Assembly (NCBI RefSeq): GCF_040436405.1
Contig: NZ_AP031575.1
Location: 996,501 to 1,060,500 of the forward strand
Direction of reading: 5' to 3'
Length of the DNA stretch: 64,000 nt
DNA from: Marinomonas sp. THO17
GTDB lineage: Bacteria > Pseudomonadota > Gammaproteobacteria > Pseudomonadales > Marinomonadaceae
The stretch's first letter is position 1, and each line of letters starts with the position of its first letter. The notes below the pieces were generated by a model. It had not been told where the DNA came from. It saw only the letters and a list, made by a program, of their open reading frames with translations, and ran no database searches. Both the position numbers and the translations under genes were made by a program. Shown in pieces: positions 34,176-42,781 of the stretch.

Positions 34176-35181
34176 TGTATGCTTCGTCTGGCACTGTATC
34201 AACTTTCTTCTTGGCTTTTTCTTGCATTATTTTATTCAGAATTGAGTTTGATGGATAAAGAACTTTTGCGCTCGGAACCTCTGTTGACGCTGGGTCCAAG
34301 TGTGAATCTTGATCATCAAAAAAGATGTGTGGCTTAAAGGCCTTTAGAAAGCGGCTTTTCTCTAAACCTCCAAGAAAAAATGCTTGGTCAATATAGACAT
34401 TCCAACTTCGAAGGGTTTTTATAACTCTCATCTCCGCTGGGCTATTTCGCGCAGTCATAATAGCCAATTTTACAGGAGAATACTCAATACGCCCCGGTAA
34501 CCTTTCTTGTACTTTTGATAATTTTTTCAGAAGGTTAGCATATGGCCCTTCTTGTAAAGGGATATCTTGTTTTTCATTTTCACTACGCCAGAATTCTTCT
34601 AACCCATCCGTTTGGTTAACAATTTCACTGTCCTCACTAAAAAGCACAGCATCTGCATCAAAAGCAAAGCGAACTTGGTCTTCGTTCAAACTTGCCTCTG
34701 ACTGAGGAGGCCTTTTTACTAATGCCGAGGCACATACCCCACTATCGATGACCTCTTGAGCATCTTGCTCATTGGTAGTTAGAAACAAGTCGACATAAAA
34801 AGCGTCTAAATAGATCGAACTCGCTTCACCAGCTGTAAATGCTGAACGAGTAATAGGGAGTTTTCTCCGACGAATTTCATTCAATACTCTAAAGCCTGTT
34901 TCCGGACTATTTCTTGAAATAACAACCACCTCGACTATTGGTGCATAATCTTCCGGACTTTTGTGCGTATTGAGATTTAACAGTGACCGTACTAACGGCA
35001 TAGCTGTACCATCATTTAGCGGTTCATCTTCGTGCTCAAGCATATATGTTCGATATTCGTCTATCGCTGTGTTTGGATCTGTATTATTTTTTTCTCTAAA
35101 GATCTCATCAGCTTCAGATAAATCAAATAGTGCAGTAGCTGAAATCCCGACAACCAAAGTTTCTGTTAAATCTATTGGCAT
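34171..35181 (-). CDS. cytosolic-type 5'-nucleotidase (NT5C1-like family)
   Basis: About 336 residues from the ATG at 35181, with AAAGGA just upstream; an ATG at 35193 lacks a ribosome site. Family features run through the protein: LVVGISATALFDLSEADEIF, VEVVVISRNSPETGFRV, FAFDADAVLFSDES-like (here RFAFDADAVLFSEDSE), LAIMTARNSPAEMRVIKTL and HIFFDDQDSH. The family dephosphorylates nucleoside monophosphates, AMP and IMP among them. It is one attC away from the Kongming-type operon, so it is an independent cassette but metabolically related, with dAMP/dIMP as plausible shared substrates. That link is inference. Confidence 0.88.
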   Translation of the reverse strand: MPIDLTETLVVGISATALFDLSEADEIFREKNNTDPNTAIDEYRTYMLEHEDEPLNDGTAMPLVRSLLNLNTHKSPEDYAPIVEVVVISRNSPETGFRVLNEIRRRKLPITRSAFTAGEASSIYLDAFYVDLFLTTNEQDAQEVIDSGVCASALVKRPPQSEASLNEDQVRFAFDADAVLFSEDSEIVNQTDGLEEFWRSENEKQDIPLQEGPYANLLKKLSKVQERLPGRIEYSPVKLAIMTARNSPAEMRVIKTLRSWNVYIDQAFFLGGLEKSRFLKAFKPHIFFDDQDSHLDPASTEVPSAKVLYPSNSILNKIMQEKAKKKVDTVPDEAYN

Positions 35182-35223
35182 AATCCTTTCCATTTCTGAC
35201 GTATTAAAATTTTTCTATTACGA

Positions 35224-35286
35224 AACTAACGCCCGCGTAATAGGGACGAGCTTGCAATCGTTCTAATTGACGCGTTTGTTAGTTGC
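35224..35286 (-). repeat. attC site
   Basis: 63 bp with matching ends AACTAACGCC and GTTTGTTAGTTGC. It closes the SIR2/HAM1/deaminase cassette. Confidence 0.92.
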
Positions 35287-35287
35287 A

Positions 35288-36076
35288 TTACTGGAACTTC
35301 GATAGAAACTCTAATAATGCCTTTTGCGGATCATTTTCCTTTGAGGTAAGCATTTTTATCCCCCATTGTTCTAATATTGTTTCTTGAATCGGATTTGGTC
35401 TATGTGTAAAGACATAAGACTTGGGCTGCACTCCACCTCCATTATTAGATTTCCATAATTTAGCCAGCTTGTAAAAAAGAAATCTAAGATTCACATCAGT
35501 TAAACTGTATCCAATAAATAGGACGGATTTCCCAAGAACATCTGATCTAAGTTTAATATCTAAAGGAGTTTCAAATTCTAAGCGCTCATAGTAACTTGAT
35601 TCGTCTAATACGATAGTGTCATCGTTATCAAAGTCACCATGAAATTTTATTACTTGAGTTACACCGTCTTTGATCTTGGCAATATCAGATACACCTGCAA
35701 TTTTTGTGTATTTCTTTTCATATAGTTCATATGATTTTTCAAGCCATCGATCATAATTCGTAGTGTAAACCATTGGGAATTTCGAATTTGCAATAAGCTT
35801 ATGTATCTCTGAACCTTGCAAATCTACATTGGCAGAATGCCAATTTGTATCCATCCAGCTTCTGAGAGGGCCAATGCTACCTGTTTTCACTCTGTAGTAT
35901 TCCGCCAAGGCCAAACTATCGCCAAAAGACTTATATATTTCAGGGTCATATCCTAGCTCATCAGCAATATGATTTATTAGTTCTGACCATGTCGGAAGGC
36001 CAAGGTTTTTGGATACACCTGCACCCACAAAAAGTATGACATTTCTTTCTCGATAAGACGCAAGAAGGTCATCCAT
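35288..36076 (-). CDS. komC: SIR2-like NADase effector, probable KomC
   Basis: 262 residues. SIR2 motifs are intact: [19 protein letters not shown] (NAD-binding loop), [12 protein letters not shown] with the conserved asparagine-aspartate, [11 protein letters not shown] with the catalytic histidine, and [15 protein letters not shown]2 domains of this group in phage defence hydrolyse NAD+ and stop infected cells. The ATG overlaps the komB stop (TAATG), and the gene is third in a coupled operon with a HAM1-like protein and an adenosine deaminase. That set is the Kongming composition, where the HAM1/SIR2 complex is activated by dITP. Assignment rests on domain set and order. Confidence 0.87.
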   Translation of the reverse strand: MDDLLASYRERNVILFVGAGVSKNLGLPTWSELINHIADELGYDPEIYKSFGDSLALAEYYRVKTGSIGPLRSWMDTNWHSANVDLQGSEIHKLIANSKFPMVYTTNYDRWLEKSYELYEKKYTKIAGVSDIAKIKDGVTQVIKFHGDFDNDDTIVLDESSYYERLEFETPLDIKLRSDVLGKSVLFIGYSLTDVNLRFLFYKLAKLWKSNNGGGVQPKSYVFTHRPNPIQETILEQWGIKMLTSKENDPQKALLEFLSKFQ

Positions 36077-36630
36077 TACATAATCTCCGAAACAAGAAAT
36101 TCTCTAAAATTATCAAAAGCTAATTTTCGCATAGATATCTCATTCTTCTTTTCGCCCATTTCAGCGAATGTTTCTTGAAAGCCCTTTGGTATAAAGACAC
36201 AGTCCCATTGAAAATCTTTACTACCTCTTGGCTCGGGAGCAATGTTTCCTTCTACAGCCCCTTCAAACATATAAACTTTCTTGGCGTCACAGAATGCAAT
36301 AATGGTTTTTGCAGTTAGCGCCGTATTTTCTAGCCCCCCAAATAGTTCAGAGAACTTTTCTGCCTTTAATTTATCCCAAAACACTTGGGTTAGACCGCCA
36401 GGAAATCCTTGTAAGCTGTCAATATATAACCCTGTATGCTCGACAAATACAGGGCGTCCAACTTTACTGAACGCCTTTAAAACTTTATCTCTTACAATAT
36501 GGTTAACATCTTCTGTCTGTATTTCATGAATTGTTAAAGGCGCGTGGACTATTGAAACACCAATATTTCCCAGAATAACTTGTACCTCTTTAGCTTTATG
36601 AGGATTTTTTGTAACGAAGTTAATTTCCAT
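36076..36630 (-). CDS. komB: HAM1/ITPase-like protein, probable KomB nucleotide sensor
   Basis: 184 residues from the ATG at 36630, with AGAGGG upstream; a longer frame to 36705 lies inside komA and is rejected. The inosine triphosphatase fold is clear: [18 protein letters not shown], a [10 protein letters not shown] region, [13 protein letters not shown] and [11 protein letters not shown]. In ordinary HAM1/RdgB enzymes the segment after the first third reads E/D-D-S/T-G-L with a catalytic aspartate; here it is VEHTGL, so that aspartate is replaced by histidine. This suits a protein that binds dITP rather than destroys it. The start overlaps the komA stop by 11 bases. Confidence 0.86.
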   Translation of the reverse strand: MEINFVTKNPHKAKEVQVILGNIGVSIVHAPLTIHEIQTEDVNHIVRDKVLKAFSKVGRPVFVEHTGLYIDSLQGFPGGLTQVFWDKLKAEKFSELFGGLENTALTAKTIIAFCDAKKVYMFEGAVEGNIAPEPRGSKDFQWDCVFIPKGFQETFAEMGEKKNEISMRKLAFDNFREFLVSEIM

Positions 36631-37606
36631 ATAACCCTCTAATAAAACTATATTTTTTTTGATTGGTATACATATCGCGTAAATGCTGTAAGGAATTTGT
36701 CTCACGATAAAATTCTAAATAGTCATCAGTAAGAGTCGATGAATGTATTGAAGGATTGTCAGAACATATAACAAACGGAACTTTATGATCAATGAAGTCA
36801 ATAACAGGGTGAGACTCATTTTCATTAACTGCGTTAGTTAGCCTGTTACTAATGGGGCAAACCTCTATGCATATATTTCGATCTTTCAACAAATTCATTA
36901 CTTCAACCGATTTTGACGCAGCAGTTCCGTGACCAATTCTGTCAGCGCCAAACTCATTGACTGCACGAATTATATTTTCAACTCTTCCAGTTTCTCCCGC
37001 ATGAATTGTCACTTTAAGTCCATACTTATCTTTTGCATGTAAAAAAAGTGAACCAATTTCAATTGGGGATGTAGTATCTTCATTACCTGCTAAATCAAGC
37101 CCAACCACAGTATTCGGCCTGCCTAGTTTTTCATATGCTCCTAAAAGAGCTCGCAAGTGCTCTTGAGCGTAATCACCTCTAGAAACTGTTAAAATCAATC
37201 CTACTTTTATTTTATGCCTTTCAGATGCCTCTTCAACTTCAGATACAATCCAGTACAATGCTTCATCTGCCGAAATATTATTTAGCAAAGCCAAGTAAAT
37301 GACACTATTACGTATCTCAACAAATGTAATATTCTGAGACTTCAAATTTAGAAAAGCACTTTCCACAATCATCCTAAGGCTACTCTTACTCTTAGGTATA
37401 AGTCGTAACGCCTGCCAAGGTTTCAAGTATGAGGCTAAAGAGTTAGCGGGTAGTGATATGTTTAAATCTCTTTCTAAATCAAATCCGGAAGGTAGTTCAG
37501 ATCTATCTCTTACCAATAAGCTTCGAATAACATCAGTACTCACCAATCCATTTAAATGAACGTGAAGCTCACCTTTTTTCATTAACTGAATTTCATTTTT
37601 ATTCAT
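36620..37606 (-). CDS. komA: adenosine deaminase family protein, probable KomA
   Basis: 328 residues from the ATG at 37606; a TTG at 37612 is possible. All metal and catalytic motifs of the deaminase family are present: GELHVHLNG (HxH), [18 protein letters not shown] with the catalytic glutamate, RIGHGTA and a VICSDNPS near the end. In Kongming systems this enzyme makes the deoxyinosine nucleotide that a phage kinase turns into dITP. Its place as first gene of an overlapping operon with HAM1- and SIR2-type genes argues for that role rather than purine salvage. A housekeeping add gene would not normally sit in an integron cassette. Confidence 0.86.
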   Translation of the reverse strand: MNKNEIQLMKKGELHVHLNGLVSTDVIRSLLVRDRSELPSGFDLERDLNISLPANSLASYLKPWQALRLIPKSKSSLRMIVESAFLNLKSQNITFVEIRNSVIYLALLNNISADEALYWIVSEVEEASERHKIKVGLILTVSRGDYAQEHLRALLGAYEKLGRPNTVVGLDLAGNEDTTSPIEIGSLFLHAKDKYGLKVTIHAGETGRVENIIRAVNEFGADRIGHGTAASKSVEVMNLLKDRNICIEVCPISNRLTNAVNENESHPVIDFIDHKVPFVICSDNPSIHSSTLTDDYLEFYRETNSLQHLRDMYTNQKKYSFIRGLYGN

Positions 37607-37730
37607 CAGCAATCACTTGGGATTCAAATAATTCAGAGCAGCTAACATCCATGGACACTCCGATTTTTGCAAGCAAAATCAAGTATTAGCAAGAATAGTT
37701 TTGCAGCCATTTATTCGGATTTTTAGTAAA
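37607..37730 (-). repeat. degenerate attC-like edge at the array head
   Basis: GCAGCTAACATCC (about 37640) is a good cassette core, but the expected right core is replaced by a weak GTTTTGCAGCC near 37699-37709. It may be the remains of the attC of a lost upstream cassette. No attI or integrase follows. Confidence 0.5.
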
Positions 37731-38091
37731 GCTTTATTAGCTTATATCTCTGATGCTTTATTAACTCAAAACGGCGCCGACTTGATTCTCATCATTTTGA
37801 CGTTTTCAACGAAACGATGTTAGTCCCAGAATTTCCAAGTCACGGTCATACCCATCTTGTCATCACTCTGTGCTCGAACAGAAACCGGAATATGCTTTAT
37901 TTATTGGGATGTGAAATTTAATCGGGCAGGAAAATCCTTCTCAATTCAATAGTACATCCCTTACTTGAACTTCATCATAGAACAGCGTTTTGAGTTTTAC
38001 CAATAAGAATTGCAATTTTTAAACTAGGGGTTCCGCGGCCTTAAGTTCGCAAGTGTCTGATTGCGCTGCGCTTATCAGACCTACATTTAGT
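37731..38091. other. non-coding region at the array head
   Basis: No gene, promoter or integrase is recognised. A TCTGATTGCGCTGCGCTTAT stretch near 38056 is a partial copy of the repeats found just downstream. Confidence 0.4.
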
Positions 38092-38319
38092 GGTTTACTC
38101 TGAGTTGATGTGAGGTTGCTGGACTAACCCCATCCTAGCCACTTGAAGAAGTTTTCTTTTAGATAAGGGGAAACAACACGAGATTTGGTTTGGCGGGATC
38201 AGATCTATATTTTGCTGTTTACTCTAAGTTGATCCGAGGCTGCTGGACTAACCCCATCCTAGCCCCTTAAAGAAGCTTTCTTTTAGGTATTGGGAAGCAA
38301 CACGAGATTTGGTTTGGCT
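38092..38319. repeat. direct repeat A, two copies of about 103 bp
   Basis: Copies at about 38092-38194 and 38216-38319, sharing GGACTAACCCCATCCTAGCC and AACACGAGATTTGGTTTGGC with scattered substitutions. No coding potential is apparent. Confidence 0.85.
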
Positions 38320-38334
38320 CTAAATAACTTTGTC

Positions 38335-38534
38335 TGATTGCGCTGTGCTTAACAGACCTACTTTCAGCCTCAAACATTGTATTACTGTAAAAAGAGGCAA
38401 TTCGCTTCATGAGGCAACTCTCGACGCGATCCTGATTGCGCGAAAGGACTCAAAAGATTTTTTGGTTACTTTTGCATCGTTTGGCAAAAGTTACCCGCCT
38501 AGCAGGGCGGAAAAAAGCTCCCCAACCAAAGCCA
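38335..38534. repeat. direct repeat B, copy 1 (about 200 bp)
   Basis: Starts GCTGTGCTTAACAGACCTAC, contains CAAACATTGTATTACTGTAA and TTTTTGGTTACTTTTG with a self-complementary ACAAAAGT/ACTTTTGT region, and ends GGAAAAAAGCTCCCCAACC. The second copy is at 38725-38925. Confidence 0.85.
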
Positions 38535-38636
38535 ACCCGAGGAAACCAAAACGCCCTCAGGCAGAGATCAAAAAGCGCCCCAACCAAAGTCATTCAAAGG
38601 AAATTCAAGAACCCTCAGGCAGATTAAACATTAGAC
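38519..38636. repeat. tandem repeat C, first block
   Basis: About two copies of a 57-61 bp unit with CCCAACCAAAGCCAACCCGA and CCCTCAGGCAGAGATCAAAA. More copies follow at 38910-39085. Confidence 0.8.
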
Positions 38637-38724
38637 TTGCTCTATAGAAACCAAAATACAACTTTTACTGTAAACTAAAGTTGTATTCCCACCTATCACT
38701 TTATAATAACTAAATTGCAATACC

Positions 38725-38925
38725 TGATGACGCTGTGCTTAACAGACCTACTTACAGCCTCAAACATTGTATTACTGTAAAAAGAGATAATGAGCCTTCT
38801 TGAGGCAATCCTCGACACGTTCCTGAATGTGCGAAAGGATTAAAGCGACTTTTTGGTTACTTTTGTGGCGCTAGACAAAAGTCACCCGCTCAGCAGAGCG
38901 GAAAAAAGCTCCCCAACCAAAGCCA
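38725..38925. repeat. direct repeat B, copy 2
   Basis: About 200 bp, same order of motifs as 38335-38534 with roughly 15-20 percent differences by eye. Confidence 0.85.
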
Positions 38926-39085
38926 AACAGAAGTAAACATCGACGCCTCGGGCAGAGATTAAAAAAACCTCCCCAACCAAAGCCAACCCGAGGAAACCAA
39001 AACACCCTCAGGCAAAGATCAAAAACTCCCCCGACCAAAGCCAACCCGAGGAAACCAAAACTCCCCTCGGGCAGAGCAAACCAAA
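38910..39085. repeat. tandem repeat C, second block
   Basis: About three copies of the 57-61 bp unit (CCCAACCAAAGCCAACCCGA, AAACCAAAACNCCCTC, GGCAGAG), running up to the dld stop codon. Open frames across it are repeats, not genes. Confidence 0.82.
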
Positions 39086-39103
39086 AAGAATCCAGGCTAT
39101 GAA

Positions 39104-40849
39104 TTAGTAACCATGACCACAACCACAATCGCTGCTTTCGCCGCTCGCTTCTTTCCAGTGTTTAAACTTGCTGGTGCCGCCTATGCCGGGGTTAAAGCTG
39201 TTGGTTGGGTCATTCTGCTTGTAGAAATCGCGTAAAGGTTGTTTGGCAATGTATTCATGGCCCACATTATGTTCGGCTGGGTATTCAGCGCCACGGGCAT
39301 CGTAGCTGGACAAGATTTGCTGTTTCACTGCTTTGCCATCAACGCCTTTTTTCATGATGTAGTTTTGGTGCATCACGTGGCAGAAGAAATGGCCGTAATA
39401 CATTTTTACGGCGATTTTATCGTCAATCTCTGGCGGTAACACTTCAAACCAATCCTGCTCATTACGTGGGAAAGCCACGTCAATGGTCATGATGGAACCG
39501 AGGTCTTTACCATTCATGATGTGGTGACGGGTTAAGGCGCCGCCAGTCACGAAACGGTGCAAAATGGCTTGATCCGCTTCACGTTCGGTACATTCGAAGT
39601 AGTCGCCTTCGTTGTTTTTGAAGAATTCCTGTAAATAAGCTTGCGCTTCGTCCACCCCCGCATTGGCGGTTTCCACTATCCAATGGTGTTCGTATTTTTC
39701 GCGGAAATCTTCCATGCGCTTGGGCAAATGGTTAGGCCAAAGTTGACTCATGTATTGCATGATGCGGTCCGAAAATTTGTTCGGTAGGAATTTGAACTTA
39801 CCCGCCCAACGATCCACGGTACGTTTGATGGCAAACATTTTAGGAATGTATTTGGTGCCCAGTTTGTCGATCACCAAATAGCTGTCTTTGCCGTATTTTT
39901 TACTGATGTCATAACTACTGCTGTGCAAGTATTCGCCTGACACTGGTAAGTTATCAAAGGTGGATAACATGTCACGACGCATTTGCTCCATCACCGCTGG
40001 ATCATTGATGCCTATGTAGAAGACACGATGCTTTTCTGGAATCGGGAAGGTATCAAGACGCACCGCGAACACCGCCAGTTTGCCCGCACAACCTGATGCT
40101 TCGTAAAGGCGGCGTTTGTCATTGTTAAAACGGGATGGGGTGTCAGCATCCACGTCACGAATACGCTCGTGGTATTCGTTGTCGGAAGCGCGTTTTTCTG
40201 GAAAATGCACGTCTTTTTCTTGGTACTTGTTATTTTCCAAGTTAGACAAGATTTCTTCCGGCTCAGAACCCAAATCAATGCCAAGGTTGTTGACCAGTTG
40301 CAGCTCACCCTCTTCTGTTATTTGAGCATAGAGAGACAATTCTGTGTAAGCCGGGCCACGTTGTACCAAGGCACCACCTGAGTTGTTACAAATGCCCCCC
40401 ACGATGGACGCACCAATACAAGATGAACCAATGACCGAATGCGGCTCGCGGCCATAAGGCTTTAAGGTGTCTTCTAGACCAAACAAGGTACTGCCCGCAA
40501 ACCCTATGATTTGCTTGCCCTGATCAATCAACTGAATGTCATCAATGCGCATGGTACTGATGATGACAATAGGACGATCATAATCGTTACCACTTGGCGT
40601 TGAACCGCCCGTCAACCCAGTGTTCGCCGCTTGCATGATGACAATTACATCGGCTTTAACACAGGCTTGCAGCACTTTCCAGATTTCCACCAGCGAGCCC
40701 GGTCGCACCACTGCGTAAGCTTTACCACTGCCCAATCGAATACCTTGGCAATAGGGCTGCTTCTTGTCTTCATCCATTAAGGTGTACTGACTTCCCACAA
40801 TGGCCTTCAATTCTGCGGCCAGATCTATGCTGAAACTGGATTCTGTCAT
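39104..40849 (-). CDS. dld: quinone-dependent D-lactate dehydrogenase
   Basis: 581 residues, the length of the Dld family. The N-terminal FAD-binding part has YAVVRPGSLVEIWKVL, IMQAANTGLTGGSTPSG and GSSCIGASIVGGICNNSGGAL; the C-terminal Lact-deh-memb region has MKMYYGHFFCHVMHQNYI-like and AEHNVGHEYIAKQ segments. It oxidises D-lactate to pyruvate and passes electrons to quinone at the inner membrane. The C-terminus ends in an unusual cysteine-glycine tail (SSDCGCGHGY). The gene is monocistronic with the repeat block downstream. Confidence 0.95.
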   Translation of the reverse strand: MTESSFSIDLAAELKAIVGSQYTLMDEDKKQPYCQGIRLGSGKAYAVVRPGSLVEIWKVLQACVKADVIVIMQAANTGLTGGSTPSGNDYDRPIVIISTMRIDDIQLIDQGKQIIGFAGSTLFGLEDTLKPYGREPHSVIGSSCIGASIVGGICNNSGGALVQRGPAYTELSLYAQITEEGELQLVNNLGIDLGSEPEEILSNLENNKYQEKDVHFPEKRASDNEYHERIRDVDADTPSRFNNDKRRLYEASGCAGKLAVFAVRLDTFPIPEKHRVFYIGINDPAVMEQMRRDMLSTFDNLPVSGEYLHSSSYDISKKYGKDSYLVIDKLGTKYIPKMFAIKRTVDRWAGKFKFLPNKFSDRIMQYMSQLWPNHLPKRMEDFREKYEHHWIVETANAGVDEAQAYLQEFFKNNEGDYFECTEREADQAILHRFVTGGALTRHHIMNGKDLGSIMTIDVAFPRNEQDWFEVLPPEIDDKIAVKMYYGHFFCHVMHQNYIMKKGVDGKAVKQQILSSYDARGAEYPAEHNVGHEYIAKQPLRDFYKQNDPTNSFNPGIGGTSKFKHWKEASGESSDCGCGHGY

Positions 40850-41086
40850 CTTATGCTACTTCGCAACGAGTTAAATTAAGGCGATTAGTATACCCAACTC
40901 ACCTCCCTATAAAAACTGCTGTTAAGGATTTATTGATCAAGCCCAAGCTTGGTCGTGTTTTTTAAAAGCTATTCGAATTTTCTTATGCCAATTCCGTCTT
41001 GCAATTTTTGCCCTTTAGCCCTTTTGTGGTTTGTGTTTGCCCATACAAACTTTTAGTATGCATGCATTCATTTTAGGAGCAGAATT

Positions 41087-41707
41087 GTGATTGATTTAGA
41101 TAAAGCCAATGCCGAACTCAAAAGCGCTACGCCACAGGCCATCATTGAATGGGCTATCCAAAATGCGCAAAAACCCATTGTGACCACTAACTTTGGCCCA
41201 CATGAAGCGGTGATTTTGCACATGGCGACGCAAGTGAAAGCCGACATTCCGGTTATCTGGATCGATTCAGGTTATAACCTTCGTGATACTTATAAGGTGG
41301 CGGAAGACATCATAGGTAAGCTAAAGCTTAACTTGGAAGTCTACACACCAAAAGTCAGTGCAGCACGCCGTGACGCGGCATTGGGTGGTATTCCAAGCGT
41401 TGACGAAGAAGCTCACGTTGAATTCACCGAACAATTCAAATTGGAACCTTTCCGTCGTGCCATGGCAGAACAAGCTCCAGATATCTGGTTAACGGCGGTA
41501 CGTAGCGAACAAACCGAGTTCCGCAAAGACATGAAAGTGGTGGAAATGGGCCCAAATGGCGTGATCAAGGTAGCGCCGGTATTGCATTGGAAAGAAGCCG
41601 ACATGGTGGCTTACTTAACGGAACACCAGCTCCCTACTCCAGATCATTATTTCGATCCGACCAAAGCGCAAGCGGGTCGTGAATGTGGCTTGCACACTAA
41701 ACTGTAA
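41087..41707 (+). CDS. cysH: phosphoadenosine phosphosulfate reductase family protein
   Basis: 206 residues from a GTG at 41087 with AGGAG upstream. PAPS reductase motifs: TTNFGPHEAVILHMATQV, VIWIDSGYNLRDTYKVAE (usually D-T-G-Y, here D-S-G-Y), LTAVRSEQTEFRKDM and the C-terminal AGRECGLH with the catalytic cysteine. It lacks the CC...CC iron-sulfur cysteines of APS reductases, so it is of the PAPS type, reducing PAPS to sulfite with thioredoxin. It is about 40 residues shorter than E. coli CysH. Confidence 0.9.
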   Translation: MIDLDKANAELKSATPQAIIEWAIQNAQKPIVTTNFGPHEAVILHMATQVKADIPVIWIDSGYNLRDTYKVAEDIIGKLKLNLEVYTPKVSAARRDAALGGIPSVDEEAHVEFTEQFKLEPFRRAMAEQAPDIWLTAVRSEQTEFRKDMKVVEMGPNGVIKVAPVLHWKEADMVAYLTEHQLPTPDHYFDPTKAQAGRECGLHTKL

Positions 41708-41730
41708 GCTGTCGATACCTTATAGAAAAG

Positions 41731-41769
41731 CCAATAAAATAGGGAAGCTTGATGCTTCCCTATTTTGGT
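41731..41769 (+). terminator. rho-independent terminator, bidirectional
   Basis: AAAATAGGGAAGC pairs perfectly with GCTTCCCTATTTT around a TTGAT loop, between convergent cysH and purU. A/T runs on both sides allow use in both directions. Confidence 0.9.
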
Positions 41770-41800
41770 TATCTGGTTATCTAGTCAGATAAACTGAGAC

Positions 41801-42667
41801 TTAACCGCCTAATACAACCGTGCGTTTGTCGTTCAAAAAGACGCGTTTTTCCACGTGACATTTCACCGCATGGAACAAGGTCACTCGTTCAATGTCTTGG
41901 CCTTTGGCGACGAGATCTTCTGGATAATGGGCATGGTTAACGGTTTGAATGCCTTGGGAAATGATCGGCCCTTCGTCCAAGTCATTGTTCACATAGTGTG
42001 CCGTGGCACCCACCATTTTCACCCCCTTCTCCCAAGCTTGATGATAAGGGCGAGCCCCTTTGAAACCGGGTAATAAGGAATGGTGAATATTGATCGCGCG
42101 ACCGTCTAGGTATTCACACATGCTGGGGGACAAGACCTGCATGTAACGCGCCAACACCACTAATTCCGCCTGGTATTTTTCCACCAAGTCACGCACCTTG
42201 GCTTCTTGTTCCAGCTTGGTTTCATGGGTGATCGGCAAGTGGTAATAAGGAATGCCGTGCCATTTTGCCAAGTCTTCCAAATCTGGGTGATTGGAAATAA
42301 TGACGGTCACATCTATGTTCAATTGGCCAGTACGAAAACGATACAGCAAGTCATTCAAACAATGATCATACTTTGACACCATAATCGCCACTTTGGGTTT
42401 GTGGTGCGGGGCTGTTAACGCCCATTCCATATTAAATTCGGCCGCACGTTGAGCGAATTCTTCAGCAAAAGTCTGTTCACTAAAACTGTCTTTTTGAGGC
42501 AAGAATTCAATACGAATAAAAAAGCGACCCGACTCTCTATCATCAAAGGAGTGAATTTCGTCGATGTAATTTCCTGCTTCCGCCATGTAGCGTGTCACCA
42601 CGTCCACCGTGCCTAAAATACTCGGGCAGCTGGCAGTAAAAATCCAAGGGGCTACTTTTGTTTTCAT
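41801..42667 (-). CDS. purU: formyltetrahydrofolate deformylase
   Basis: 288 residues. An N-terminal ACT domain (FTASCPSILGTVDVVTRYMA) is followed by a formyltransferase-type domain with KVAIMVSKYDHCLNDLLYR, a NIHHSLLPGFKGARPYHQA active site (asparagine, histidine, SLLP) and HYVNNDLDEGPII. It releases formate and THF from 10-formyl-THF. It stands just downstream of soxBDAG on the same strand; sarcosine oxidation charges THF with one-carbon units, so PurU can relieve the excess. Confidence 0.94.
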   Translation of the reverse strand: MKTKVAPWIFTASCPSILGTVDVVTRYMAEAGNYIDEIHSFDDRESGRFFIRIEFLPQKDSFSEQTFAEEFAQRAAEFNMEWALTAPHHKPKVAIMVSKYDHCLNDLLYRFRTGQLNIDVTVIISNHPDLEDLAKWHGIPYYHLPITHETKLEQEAKVRDLVEKYQAELVVLARYMQVLSPSMCEYLDGRAINIHHSLLPGFKGARPYHQAWEKGVKMVGATAHYVNNDLDEGPIISQGIQTVNHAHYPEDLVAKGQDIERVTLFHAVKCHVEKRVFLNDKRTVVLGG

Positions 42668-42781
42668 CGTAACGTCTCTTTAAATTGGGTAAAGCGATGG
42701 GCTTTTCAGAGGATAGTCCAAAAAGCCCATCACAATACCTTTAGGTGTCTTGAAGGGGTTGAAAGCTGGTAAGGAAAGTCC

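Larger units (their letters stand above)
19400..37650 (-). mobile_element. integron gene-cassette array without integrase (CALIN-like)
   Basis: Small genes alternate with attC sites over about 18 kb. On the plus strand the sites run from a left core of the type CTAACGCC or ATAACGCC to a right core of the type CTTGTTAGGC or GTTATG; read on the minus strand they are CTAACAA...GGCGTTA, the normal orientation after a minus-strand gene. About 20 sites are convincing, 30 to 115 bp long, with two more interrupted by a repeat. Almost all genes point the same way, with toxin-antitoxin modules and a high share of unknowns, as in sedentary chromosomal integrons. No tyrosine recombinase of the IntI type exists in the window. 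The promoter-proximal end is at 37.65 kb. Confidence 0.88.

Noticed and set aside
35288..36076. SIR2 gene as part of a Thoeris, DSR or Argonaute-SIR2 (SPARSA) system
   Set aside because: No TIR, Argonaute or large helical C-terminal partner is nearby; the overlapping partners are HAM1- and deaminase-type, which fits Kongming.
36631..36705. N-terminal extension of the HAM1-like gene
   Set aside because: Lies within the deaminase coding sequence; the ATG at 36630 has a ribosome site and matches the family start.
38519..39085. Possible CRISPR array
   Set aside because: The repeated unit is 57-61 bp and contiguous, with no variable spacers between short repeats, and no cas gene is present.
37613..39103. 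Possible integron integrase or attI at the array head
   Set aside because: No open frame with tyrosine recombinase motifs on either strand; only repeats are seen.
38330..39128. Open frames in the repeat block, one of them looking like a cysteine- and tryptophan-rich protein
   Set aside because: They are translations of tandem repeats in several frames and lack ribosome sites.
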